Shown: positions 17,737 through 25,279 of the stretch, piece after piece
How positions within the stretch are numbered: position 1 is the stretch's first letter
How the letters are laid out: the number at the start of each line of letters is the position of its first letter
Assembly (NCBI GenBank): GCA_028281105.1
Contig: JANQKQ010000061.1
Location: forward strand, 18,538 to 82,537
Reading direction: 5' to 3'
Source of the DNA: Rhizobiaceae bacterium
GTDB taxonomy: Bacteria > Pseudomonadota > Alphaproteobacteria > Rhizobiales > Rhizobiaceae
Length of the DNA stretch: 64,000 nucleotides
Translations under genes and position numbers: made by a program
The notes under the pieces: generated by a model
Told to the model about the DNA's origin: nothing
Database searches by the model: none
Seen by the model: the letters and a program-made list of their open reading frames with translations, nothing else

Positions 17737-17973
17737 ATGCAGTGTTTCTTCATTCAGTTCAAATGCGATTTGGGACAGGCCTACAAGGTGGCCGCCGCGC
17801 TCGCCGAACTGGAAATCGCCTCGGAGATCTACTCGACCAGCGGCGAATACGACCTGCTGGCGAAGTTCTATCTCGATGAAGGCGTCGACATCGGTCATTT
17901 CGTCAACGAGAAGGTGCATCCGGTCCCCGGCATCGAGCGCACGCTGACTATCCAGACCTTCAAGGCGTTCTGA
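17737..17973 (+). CDS. Stand-alone Lrp/AsnC ligand-binding (RAM) domain protein
   Basis: A 78-residue protein consisting only of the regulator-of-amino-acid-metabolism fold: CFFIQFKCDLGQAYKVAAALAE, EIYSTSGEYDLLAKFYLDEG and GIERTLTIQTFKAF. It has no DNA-binding helix-turn-helix. Such proteins oligomerise and bind small molecules, and may modulate full-length Lrp regulators. ATG 17737 with GCGGAG upstream gives the usual family length; ATG 17701 would add 12 unconserved residues. It is divergent from aroQ and 186 bases upstream of the LacI regulator. Its real role is unknown. Confidence 0.8.
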   Translation: MQCFFIQFKCDLGQAYKVAAALAELEIASEIYSTSGEYDLLAKFYLDEGVDIGHFVNEKVHPVPGIERTLTIQTFKAF

Positions 17974-18058
17974 CAAACCTGCCTGTTCCGCCCGTCTGCC
18001 TGGGCCAGGGAACGCCGGCTGCGCGCATAAGGCGAAACTTTCGCGCGAACAACCTTCA

Positions 18059-18070
18059 TAAATCGATTTA
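18059..18070. promoter_or_regulatory. Candidate LacI-family operator
   Basis: TAAATCGATTTA is a perfect 12-base palindrome with a central CG, the classic layout of LacI/GalR-family operators. It sits 90 bases before the start of the LacI-family gene in an otherwise plain 186-base gap, so autoregulation is likely. Confidence 0.55.
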
Positions 18071-18159
18071 CCTGTGCTACTTCCCGTGGGCTTTCGGTCA
18101 GTCGTCTGGCGCAGGAGCACCGGCGCGGGCGACAATTGCGCAATCCGAATCGGGTTGAT

Positions 18160-19167
18160 ATGGCGACAAACTCCGAAATAGCCAAAGCCGCCGGCGTTTC
18201 GCCCGCCGTCGTCTCGCGCATCGTCAATCGCGACGAAACGCTGCGGGTGAGCGAGGAGACGCGCGCGCGGGTTTTGAAGGTCATCGAGGAACGCGACTAT
18301 GCGCCCAACGCGGCGGCGCGCTCGCTGAAATCGGCGCGCGCCGGCGTGGTCGCCCTGGTTGTGCACGATCTAACCAATCCGGTCTATGCGGAGATCATCG
18401 CGGGCGCGCAGAAGGCGGCCGCGCGCCACGGCAAGGCCCTGCTGCTGGGCGAGGCCGCCGATCTGGGCGACGGCCAGTCACAGATGGAGGACCTGATCGG
18501 CGGCGGCGGCGTCGACGGTCTGATCCTTCAGGGCGCCGGCACGGAGATGGACCGCGCGCTCGCCCGCGCCGCCCGGCGCGCCATGCCCACCGTCCTGCTA
18601 CAGTCCGGCGACGCCAAGACCGCGACGCTGGTGCGCATGGACGATGAGGAGGCCGGCCGGATCGCGACTCGCCATCTGCTGGAGCTGGGCCATCGGGATA
18701 TCGGCTTTCTCGACGTGTCGGGAGGCCTCGCCTTCTCGCAGGGACGCGCGAGCGGCTGGCGCGAGGCAATGACGGCGGCGGGGATAGAACCGGCCACCGA
18801 CTGGATCGGCCACGGCGGCAACAGTTTCGCCGACGGGGCCAAGGGCATCGCGCGCCTGCTGGAGGCGGCGCCACAGTTAACCGCAGTGGTCGTGGGCAAT
18901 GTCGTCGCGGCGGTTGGAGCGACGGCGGCTCTGCACGACAGGGGGTGCAGGCTGCCCGAGGATTTCTCGGTCATCGCAATCCACGACACGGACCTGGCCG
19001 CCTATCTTCGCCCGGCATTATCGGTGGTGCGAATGCCGCTGCGGTTGCTGGGCGAAGAAGCGGCCAGGTTGGCCTGCCACGAGGACGCCACCACCGGAGA
19101 GGTCATCACGCTGGCGCAGCCGCCCGAACTGATCGTGCGCGCCAGCACCGCCCCGCCGAAAGGCTGA
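18160..19167 (+). CDS. LacI-family transcriptional regulator
   Basis: A 335-residue repressor. The N-terminal helix-turn-helix reads SEIAKAAGVSPAVVSRIVNRDETLRVSEETRARVLKVIEE, followed by the hinge YAPNAAARSLKSARAGVVAL and a periplasmic-binding-like effector domain (VVHDLTNPVYAEIIAGAQKAA; HRDIGFLDVSGG; SVIAIHDTDLAAYLRPALSVVRMP). ATG 18160 gives the standard start directly before the helix-turn-helix. It is convergent with the HpsN-like gene, with 14 bases between stops. The target regulon is probably the adjacent TRAP or sulfonate genes, but only the operator upstream of its own start is visible. Confidence 0.88.
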   Translation: MATNSEIAKAAGVSPAVVSRIVNRDETLRVSEETRARVLKVIEERDYAPNAAARSLKSARAGVVALVVHDLTNPVYAEIIAGAQKAAARHGKALLLGEAADLGDGQSQMEDLIGGGGVDGLILQGAGTEMDRALARAARRAMPTVLLQSGDAKTATLVRMDDEEAGRIATRHLLELGHRDIGFLDVSGGLAFSQGRASGWREAMTAAGIEPATDWIGHGGNSFADGAKGIARLLEAAPQLTAVVVGNVVAAVGATAALHDRGCRLPEDFSVIAIHDTDLAAYLRPALSVVRMPLRLLGEEAARLACHEDATTGEVITLAQPPELIVRASTAPPKG

Positions 19168-19181
19168 GCAGCCTGCCGAAG

Positions 19182-20489
19182 TCAGTTGGTTGGGTTCAAG
19201 TCGAACGTTTCGCCGGGAAAGAACTTCTCAAGGCGAATATCGGCGGTCTTCGCGTGGCCTTCCATGCCTTCCAGTCGGGAGATGCGGGCGGTCGCCTGCG
19301 CCACCGGCTTGGCGCCATCGGCGGTGGCGCGCTGCCAGGTAACCGTCTTCATGAACTTGTGCACCGACAGCCCGCCGGTATATCGCGCCGCGCCCGAGGT
19401 GGGCAGCACGTGGTTGGGTCCGGCCACCTTGTCGCCGAACGCCACCGTGGTCTCCTCGCCTAAGAACAGCGAGCCATAGGCGGAAAGCCGTCCCAGCCAC
19501 CAGTCGAGATCGGCCGCCTGCACATGCAGATGTTCGGGCGCGTATTCATCGGCCACCGCCGCCATCGCTTCGCGATCCGGGCAAACGATCACCTCGCCAT
19601 AGTCGCGCCAGGCGGTCTCGGCATTGGTCCGGTTGGTCGACGGCAGTTGCTGCGCCAGCTGCGGCACCAGTTCCATGACCTGCTCGGCCAGCGCCCGGTC
19701 GTCGACCACTAGCCACACCGGCGAGTTGTAGCCATGCTCGGCCTGGCCCACCAGGTCCCAGGCCACCATCGTCGGGTCGGCGGAAGCATCGGCGACGATC
19801 ATCAGATCGGTGGGACCGGCGAACATGTCGATGCCGACCCGCCCGTACAGGATGCGTTTGGCCTCGGCCACATATTGGTTGCCGGGGCCGACCAGAATGT
19901 CGGCCTTCGGCACGCCGAACAGGCCGAACGCCATCGCAGCGACCCCCTGCACCCCGCCCAGATTGAGGATCGTGTCCGCTCCGCACAGGTCCATGGTGAA
20001 GACGATCGCCGGCGGAATACCGATTTCGGGCCGGGTCGGCGAGCAGGCGGTGACGTGACCGACGCCGGCCACTTTCGCAGTAGTGATCGTCATGATCGCC
20101 GAGGCCACATGGCTGTAGCGCCCGCCGGGCACGTAGCAGCCGGCCGCGGCGACGGGTATGTGTTTTTGCCCGGCCCAGAAACCCGGGTTGAGCTCGACTT
20201 CGCAATCGGCGACGGTCTGCTTCTGCGCCTCGGCGAACCGTCGGATGTTGTCGTGGGCGAAACGGATGTCGTCTTTCAGCCGGTCGGGCACCTGGGCGCG
20301 CGCCGCCTGGATGTCGTCCGCGCCGACGACCACCTCCCCATCCCACTTGTCCAGATCGCCCGCATATTTCAGCGCGGCCGCATCGCCGTCGCGCTCGATG
20401 GTCTCGAGCATGGCCTGCACCGCAGCGCGCACGTCGTCCTGGCCGCTGGCCGCTGTGCGGGCCGCCTTCTTCAGATACTCAACGCTCAT
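19182..20489 (-). CDS. hpsN: HisD-family sulfopropanediol 3-dehydrogenase-like (HpsN type)
   Basis: A 435-residue NAD-dependent alcohol/aldehyde dehydrogenase of the histidinol dehydrogenase fold. The zinc and catalytic residues are kept: GQAEHGYNSP, EYAPEHLHVQAADLDWW, FGDKVAGPNHVLPTSGAARYTGGLSVHKF and RLEGMEGHAKTAD. MSVEYLKKAA, AGCYVPGGRYSHVASAIMT and SYGSLFLGEET-like SAYGSLFLGEETTVAFGDK match, from memory, HpsN, which oxidises (R)-2,3-dihydroxypropane-1-sulfonate to (R)-sulfolactate. No histidine-pathway genes are nearby, while a CuyA-like lyase follows within 1 kb upstream. I took ATG 20489; ATG 20498 is possible. A generic histidinol-dehydrogenase paralogue of other specificity remains the alternative. 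Confidence 0.75.
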   Translation of the reverse strand: MSVEYLKKAARTAASGQDDVRAAVQAMLETIERDGDAAALKYAGDLDKWDGEVVVGADDIQAARAQVPDRLKDDIRFAHDNIRRFAEAQKQTVADCEVELNPGFWAGQKHIPVAAAGCYVPGGRYSHVASAIMTITTAKVAGVGHVTACSPTRPEIGIPPAIVFTMDLCGADTILNLGGVQGVAAMAFGLFGVPKADILVGPGNQYVAEAKRILYGRVGIDMFAGPTDLMIVADASADPTMVAWDLVGQAEHGYNSPVWLVVDDRALAEQVMELVPQLAQQLPSTNRTNAETAWRDYGEVIVCPDREAMAAVADEYAPEHLHVQAADLDWWLGRLSAYGSLFLGEETTVAFGDKVAGPNHVLPTSGAARYTGGLSVHKFMKTVTWQRATADGAKPVAQATARISRLEGMEGHAKTADIRLEKFFPGETFDLNPTN

Positions 20490-20553
20490 CCCAACCATCC
20501 ATCATGGCACCCGTCATGACCCATCGCCGCGCCCTCATTGCGAGTTTGACCCG

Positions 20554-21303
20554 CTAAGCGCTCGCCACCTTGCCGGGGGCGTCTTGCAGCGAACGACCCG
20601 CCGCCCGGCGTGAAAACCCGATAGTCTCTTCGACCAATACATCCAGGCTGTCCAGCATGCGGTGCACCTGGCCGACCTGGTCGGCGACCAAAGAGAACTC
20701 GGTGCAGGCGATGAGCAGGATGTCGGCGCCGGCGGCCTTCAATTCCCGCCCCGCCTCGCAAACCGTCTTCGCCGCCTTCTCATCGTGCGCGGAAACCTTG
20801 AAGGCCCGGATCGCGCCCAGCATCGCCTCCCTGTCTGCGGGATAGAGCGCCTTGATGCCGCCGCGCGCCGTGAATTCGCGGTCGAACACACCGGTGATCT
20901 GCAGCGCCGGCGAACCCAGCACGCCCACCCTGCATCCGTCCGCAAAGTTGGCGGCAAGACGCTCGCCCGTCATCTCCACCATCGACAGGAACGGAACGGA
21001 GACCGCCGCGCGGATCTGGCTCGTATAGTTGTGCGCGGTGTTGCACGGCATCACCAATGCCGCAGCGCCGCCAGCCTCCAGCCCGGCCGCCATGCGCGCC
21101 AACACCGGGCCGGGGTCGTCGCCGGCGCCCTCGATCAGCGCGGCAATGCGCGAGGGCACCTGGGGATTGTTGTCGACCAGCAGCGGAATGTGGTCGCGAT
21201 CGTCGCTTGCCGGGGTGGCCGCCACGACGCGGTGCATGAACAGCACGGTGGCCTCCGGCCCCATGCCGCCGAGCACGCCGATCTTGGCCGGTTCATTGGC
21301 CAT
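20554..21303 (-). CDS. Aspartate/glutamate racemase-family protein
   Basis: A 249-residue cofactor-independent racemase. The two catalytic cysteines are present in VMPCNTAHNYTSQIR (about residue 83) and LLIACTEFSLVADQVG (about residue 195). The N-terminus KIGVLGGMGPEATVLFMHRVV and DHIPLLVDNNPQVPSR are typical of the aspartate racemase branch. The start ATG 21303 is ten bases after the stop of the CuyA-like gene, so the two are co-transcribed. Next to a cysteate lyase, an attractive inference is racemisation of D-/L-cysteate, whose sulfonate mimics the side-chain carboxylate of aspartate. Plain aspartate racemase is the alternative. Confidence 0.85.
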   Translation of the reverse strand: MANEPAKIGVLGGMGPEATVLFMHRVVAATPASDDRDHIPLLVDNNPQVPSRIAALIEGAGDDPGPVLARMAAGLEAGGAAALVMPCNTAHNYTSQIRAAVSVPFLSMVEMTGERLAANFADGCRVGVLGSPALQITGVFDREFTARGGIKALYPADREAMLGAIRAFKVSAHDEKAAKTVCEAGRELKAAGADILLIACTEFSLVADQVGQVHRMLDSLDVLVEETIGFSRRAAGRSLQDAPGKVASA

Positions 21304-21313
21304 AGAAATCGCC

Positions 21314-22342
21314 CTATTCGGCCGCGATCGCGGATCCGGCGCCGCCATAGCTGAACGCCGAGGTATAGCCGAACAGGGCGGCTGAACCGCCGGTATGCAG
21401 GAAGACGATGCGTTCGCTCTGCTTGAAATGGCCGTTGCGGATCAGGTCGATCAGGCCCGCCGCCCCTTTGCCGGAATAGACCGGGTCGAGCAGAATGCCT
21501 TCCAGTCGTGCGAACATCTCGATCGCCTCGATGCAGCCCGGCGTCGGGATGCCGTAGCCCTCACCCACATAGTCGGTGTTGGCGACCACATCGTCGCGCG
21601 CCACAACGCCCGGGCAACCGAGCTTCTCGGCCGTCGCCACCGCCAGATTGTAGACGTTCTCTTCCTGCTTGGGCTTGGGCGCGCGCACGCCGATGCCCAG
21701 CAGCGGGATGTTCGCGTTGATCGCCTTGAGCCCCGTGATCAGCCCGGCCTGGGTGCCGGCGCTGCCGGTAGCGTGCACGATATGATCGATGCGCAGGTCC
21801 ATCGCGTTGGCCTGGTTCACCAGTTCCATTGCGCAGTTGGCGTAGCCCAGCGCGCCGGTGGTGCTCGAGCCGCCGCCGGGAATCGCGTAGACTTTGCGGC
21901 CTTTGGCGCGGAACTCGTCGGCGACTTTCTCCAGCTCCGCATTCATGTCGAGCCCGCCGGCGCACTTACTCGTGGTCGCGCCGTGCAGATGATCGAGAAA
22001 CACGTTGCCGTTCTGATTGTAGTTGGGATCGTTCGATCCGGTGCGGTCTTCCAGGAGGATGTGACAGTCCAGACCCAGCCGCGCGGCGAAGGCGGCGGTC
22101 TGGCGGGCGTGGTTCGACTGGGTCGCGCCTTGGGTCATGACCATGTCGGCGCCCTGCTCCTTGGCCTCGGCCATCAGGAACTCCAGCTTGCGGGTCTTGT
22201 TGCCGCCGGTCGAGAGCCCCGTGCAGTCGTCGCGCTTGATCCAAAGCTCCGGCCCGCCCAGTTCGGCGGACAGCCGTTCCATCGGCTCAAGCGCGGTCGG
22301 CAGATGGGCCAGTTGAATACGGGGGAAACGGGAGAAATGCAT
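21314..22342 (-). CDS. cuyA: L-cysteate sulfo-lyase / D-cysteine desulfhydrase-like PLP enzyme
   Basis: A 342-residue fold-type II PLP enzyme. The PLP lysine lies in [12 protein letters not shown] (residue 49), with [19 protein letters not shown] for phosphate and substrate binding, then [16 protein letters not shown] and [13 protein letters not shown] at the C-terminus. The opening [20 protein letters not shown] and [20 protein letters not shown] closely match, from memory, CuyA of Ruegeria, which splits L-cysteate into pyruvate, sulfite and ammonia. D-cysteine desulfhydrase and ACC deaminase are the nearest alternatives. It is the first gene of the cuyA-racemase-hpsN minus run and is divergent from a LysR regulator. 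No sulfite exporter or sulfite dehydrogenase is in the window. Confidence 0.8.
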   Translation of the reverse strand: MHFSRFPRIQLAHLPTALEPMERLSAELGGPELWIKRDDCTGLSTGGNKTRKLEFLMAEAKEQGADMVMTQGATQSNHARQTAAFAARLGLDCHILLEDRTGSNDPNYNQNGNVFLDHLHGATTSKCAGGLDMNAELEKVADEFRAKGRKVYAIPGGGSSTTGALGYANCAMELVNQANAMDLRIDHIVHATGSAGTQAGLITGLKAINANIPLLGIGVRAPKPKQEENVYNLAVATAEKLGCPGVVARDDVVANTDYVGEGYGIPTPGCIEAIEMFARLEGILLDPVYSGKGAAGLIDLIRNGHFKQSERIVFLHTGGSAALFGYTSAFSYGGAGSAIAAE

Positions 22343-22418
22343 GTCGGGTCACCACGGCAGAATATGAAGTCACTGCGAGTTTGGCATGGCGAATTCCCGC
22401 TTTCAAATGCAAATAGTC

Positions 22419-22449
22419 GCGCATAACATGCGCAAACTGCATATTATGC
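22419..22449. promoter_or_regulatory. Candidate LysR-type binding region between cuyA and its regulator
   Basis: Two palindromes lie five bases apart: GCGCAT-AAC-ATGCGC (22419-22433) and GCATATTATGC (22439-22449). They sit in the 124-base divergent gap, 18-48 bases before the LysR-family start. Paired sites near a divergent promoter are the usual layout of a recognition plus activation site for LysR regulators. Confidence 0.55.
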
Positions 22450-22466
22450 GTTGAAGAGAGCAACCG

Positions 22467-23351
22467 ATGCGCCTCGACTGGCTCGAAGACATTCTCGCCA
22501 TCATCGAAACCGGCTCGCTCGGCGAGGCCGCCAATTCGCGTTACCTAACCCAGCCGGCGTTCTCGCGCCGCGTGCAGACCATCGAGGCCCTGCTCGGCGT
22601 CGAACTGGTCGACCGCACCCGCCGGCCTGCCCGGCCCGCAGACGGCCTGAAGGAAAACGAACAGCGCATTCGCGAATTGTCTGCCGATCTGCGCGCGCTG
22701 ATCGCCGATCTGAAAACCGAGGGCCGGCGCAAGGGCAACACGATCGTGCTGGCGAGCCAACACGCGATCACCACCTCGCACGCGCCGGCAATCGTGCGCG
22801 ATATGGCGCGGCTGGGACAGACCCGCGCGCGCCTGCGCTCGGCCAACCGCGCCGAATGCCATGCGCTACTGCTCACCCGCCAGGCCGACCTGATCCTGAC
22901 CTACCGCACCGACGACGAGCCCTCTCTGCCCGGAGCCGACTTCGCCGAAGAGCTCCGGCTCGCTAGCGAAGCGCTGATCCCCGTCGCCACCGCGCAAGTC
23001 GCCAACCAGCCGGCGGACGGCGACCTGCCGGTGATCGCCTACCCCGCCGATGTGTTCCTGGGCCAGCTGTTCAACGCACAGATCCTGCCGAAGATCGAGG
23101 CGGTGGCGGACATCCGGCCGGCGGCGGAGACCGCATTGACTCTGGCCGCGCTGCAACTGGCCAAGGTGGGCCTGGCCGTCGCCTGGATACCCGCGTCGTT
23201 GGCCGCCGCCGATATCGCCAATGGCGGGCTCGTCGATTTGTCCGGCCGCCTCCCCACCGCCACCATGCAGCTCATCGCCACCCGGCTTTCGGGCGCCAAG
23301 TCGGAGCTCGAGGAGAAGGTGTGGCGGATCCTGGCCGAGCGCGTCGGCTGA
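22467..23351 (+). CDS. LysR-family transcriptional regulator
   Basis: A 294-residue regulator. The winged helix-turn-helix spans residues 1-60 (RLDWLEDILAIIETGSLGEA, then RYLTQPAFSRRVQTIEALLGVELVDRT), followed by a LysR effector domain with ALLLTRQADLILTYRTDDEP and a C-terminal LQLIATRLSGAKSELEEKVW. It is divergent from the CuyA-like gene, the classic arrangement in which a LysR protein controls both itself and the adjacent operon. The likely inducer would be a substrate or intermediate of that operon (cysteate, D-cysteine or sulfopyruvate), which is inference from position only. Confidence 0.88.
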   Translation: MRLDWLEDILAIIETGSLGEAANSRYLTQPAFSRRVQTIEALLGVELVDRTRRPARPADGLKENEQRIRELSADLRALIADLKTEGRRKGNTIVLASQHAITTSHAPAIVRDMARLGQTRARLRSANRAECHALLLTRQADLILTYRTDDEPSLPGADFAEELRLASEALIPVATAQVANQPADGDLPVIAYPADVFLGQLFNAQILPKIEAVADIRPAAETALTLAALQLAKVGLAVAWIPASLAAADIANGGLVDLSGRLPTATMQLIATRLSGAKSELEEKVWRILAERVG

Positions 23352-23423
23352 GAGCAAGGCACACCCAATGGGAAGCAAGGTTGTGTGGCGACCCGGGCGA
23401 CCAAGCCTGACGGGCTCTTATGG

Positions 23424-24368
23424 CTAGCCGGCGCCCTGCCGCTCCAACCAGTTCAAGATCGCCTGGTTTGCCTCTTCCGGCTTCTCCTGCTGGATCCAAT
23501 GGCCGCAATCCAGGCTCACCACATCCACATTGGGCACGAACTCGGCCAGTCTGTCCGACTTCGGGATCAAATCGCGATCGCCATAGATCATCAGCGCGGG
23601 CTTTTGGATGATCGGGTCGACGTCCGCCAGGATGTGCCAGTTGCGATCCAGGTTCCTGTACCAGTTGATGCTGCCTGTGAACCCCGTCGATTGGAAGGCG
23701 GAAACGAAAACGGCCAGCTCGCCGTCACTCATCAAGGGCTCGCCAAGTGGCGTTTGTGCTCTGGCGAGATTGATCATCATCATGCCGGGCTCCGGCGGTG
23801 CGGCAGGCACGTTCTTGCGGAAGATATTGCCCAGAAACCGGGACGTGTTCTCGTCCAACACCGCGTCCGCGACGCCCGGCTGTCGATTGAAGTGGACCAT
23901 ATAATTGTCGCTTCCCAGAAGTTCCTCGATGAACTCGATCCAGGGCCTTTCTCCGCGCACTTGGTAGGGCAACGCCATATTGATCACTTTGTTCACCCGG
24001 TCGCGATGCAGCAACGCCAGCCCCCAAACGACACTCGCGCCCCAATCATGACCGACAAAAACGGCGTCTTCGTACCCGTAGTGATCGAGAAGCGCTGTGA
24101 GATCGCCCGACAGGTGCTCAATGTCATAGTCAGTCACTTCGCTCGGAACGGATGAATTGCCGTAACCGCGCTGGTTCGGGACGATGACATGATAGCCCGC
24201 TGCGGCAAGGGCGGGCATCTGATGGCGCCAGGAAAAGGCATGCTCGGGCCAACCGTGACACAGAACGATCGGGTTTCCAGCGTTCTGCCGACCCGCTTCG
24301 AAGACTTCGAGTTCCACACCGTTGACTGATATGAGTGCGGGTTCGGGAAAATCGGTCGGACTGGACAT
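23424..24368 (-). CDS. Alpha/beta-fold epoxide hydrolase
   Basis: A 314-residue soluble hydrolase. The oxyanion-hole motif is CHGWPEHAFSWRHQMPALA, the nucleophile elbow is VGHDWGASVVWG with aspartate 108, a cap-domain tyrosine lies in INWYRNLDRNW, the acid aspartate in IYGDRDLIP and the histidine in LDCGHWIQQEKP. An aspartate nucleophile plus cap tyrosine is the epoxide hydrolase pattern (Asp-Asp/His with Tyr); haloalkane dehalogenases share the aspartate but lack the tyrosines. It would open epoxides to vicinal diols. It is convergent with the LysR gene and divergent from a WYL regulator, which probably controls it. Confidence 0.87.
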   Translation of the reverse strand: MSSPTDFPEPALISVNGVELEVFEAGRQNAGNPIVLCHGWPEHAFSWRHQMPALAAAGYHVIVPNQRGYGNSSVPSEVTDYDIEHLSGDLTALLDHYGYEDAVFVGHDWGASVVWGLALLHRDRVNKVINMALPYQVRGERPWIEFIEELLGSDNYMVHFNRQPGVADAVLDENTSRFLGNIFRKNVPAAPPEPGMMMINLARAQTPLGEPLMSDGELAVFVSAFQSTGFTGSINWYRNLDRNWHILADVDPIIQKPALMIYGDRDLIPKSDRLAEFVPNVDVVSLDCGHWIQQEKPEEANQAILNWLERQGAG

Positions 24369-24478
24369 GAAGCTTCCTTTTTGTCGTCGAGGGGCGAGCT
24401 GCCGGGGTCTTGAGACACGTGCCGCAAGTTCGAAGTCTCCTTGCCGACGCGCACAGCCCTTGCCTAAGATCTAATGGT

Positions 24479-24491
24479 GCCAAATATTGGC
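24479..24491. promoter_or_regulatory. Candidate operator between epoxide hydrolase and WYL regulator
   Basis: GCCAA-ATA-TTGGC is a perfect inverted repeat in the 147-base divergent gap, 25 bases before the regulator start and about 110 bases before the hydrolase start. It is the only clear palindrome there, so it is the best candidate site for the adjacent regulator. Confidence 0.5.
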
Positions 24492-24515
24492 GCTATTGAA
24501 TGATAGTCCTACGAC

Positions 24516-25235
24516 ATGAACGTTCGCCTGCGACAAGACGCCATCGTGCGCAGCCTTCGCCGCAACGGCACTTCGACGGTCGCCGACCTGGCGCGCGAGG
24601 TCGGCGCATCCCGGCGCACCGTGTTGCGCGACATCGGCGCGCTGCGCGATGAGGGCTTTGTCATTCATTCCGAACCCGGGCGCGGCGGCGGCCTGCAGCT
24701 TGACCCGCGATCGGTTCAGACCACGGCGCGGCTCTCGGTCGCCGAGGTCTTCGCGCTTCTCATCGCCGTTGCGTCCACGCGTGCGGCCGGGAACCTGCCC
24801 TTTTCAAGCCTCGCCGACGCCGGACTCGCCAAAATCGAGAAGGCCCTGCCGTCGGACAAAATCCGGGATCTGCGCCGGTTTCTCGATTGCCTCTACGTAG
24901 GGCAACTCTCCCCGCGGGTAGACATATCCGATATGGGAGCGATGGACCCCGCACTACTGCCCGCGTTCGAGACGGCTTTTCTGCAACGGCTGCATTTGCG
25001 TTTCCGGTACCGTGACGCAAAAGGGACCGTGACCAGCCGACATGTCGAACCGCAGGCCATGCTGATCCTGCCGCCGCTATGGTATCTGGTGGCCTGGGAT
25101 CCCGCGCGCGAAGACTTCCGTAATTTCCGGATGGACCGGATCGGCACGCCTGAATATGTCGAGGGCGCGAGATTTCGCCGACGACACGTCCCGTTCGAGG
25201 ACGATGTCCGCCCGGTTCGCGATCTATCTCGCTGA
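24516..25235 (+). CDS. DeoR-like helix-turn-helix regulator with WYL domain
   Basis: A 239-residue transcription factor. The N-terminal winged helix reads RQDAIVRSLRRNGTSTVADLAREVGASRRTVLRDIGALRDEGF (residues 6-48). A middle region follows, then the WYL-type ligand-binding module with LHLRFRYRDAKGTVTSRHVEPQAM and ILPPLWYLVAWDPAREDFRNFRMDRI, where WYL itself is visible as LWYLVAW. It is divergent from the epoxide hydrolase and most likely regulates it in response to an epoxide or a product. No other target is indicated by position. Confidence 0.87.
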   Translation: MNVRLRQDAIVRSLRRNGTSTVADLAREVGASRRTVLRDIGALRDEGFVIHSEPGRGGGLQLDPRSVQTTARLSVAEVFALLIAVASTRAAGNLPFSSLADAGLAKIEKALPSDKIRDLRRFLDCLYVGQLSPRVDISDMGAMDPALLPAFETAFLQRLHLRFRYRDAKGTVTSRHVEPQAMLILPPLWYLVAWDPAREDFRNFRMDRIGTPEYVEGARFRRRHVPFEDDVRPVRDLSR

Positions 25236-25279
25236 CCTACCTGCCCTGCCGTTAGTGGGCCCGTGCCATGATCCCGCTC

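Noticed and set aside
19182..20489. Histidinol dehydrogenase of histidine biosynthesis
   Set aside because: The fold and metal ligands agree, but the sequence is closer to the HpsN-type branch and no his genes surround it. I kept it as the stated alternative.
21314..22342. ACC deaminase assignment for the CuyA-like lyase
   Set aside because: The fold family is shared, but the overall sequence and the racemase/HpsN context fit cysteate lyase or D-cysteine desulfhydrase better.
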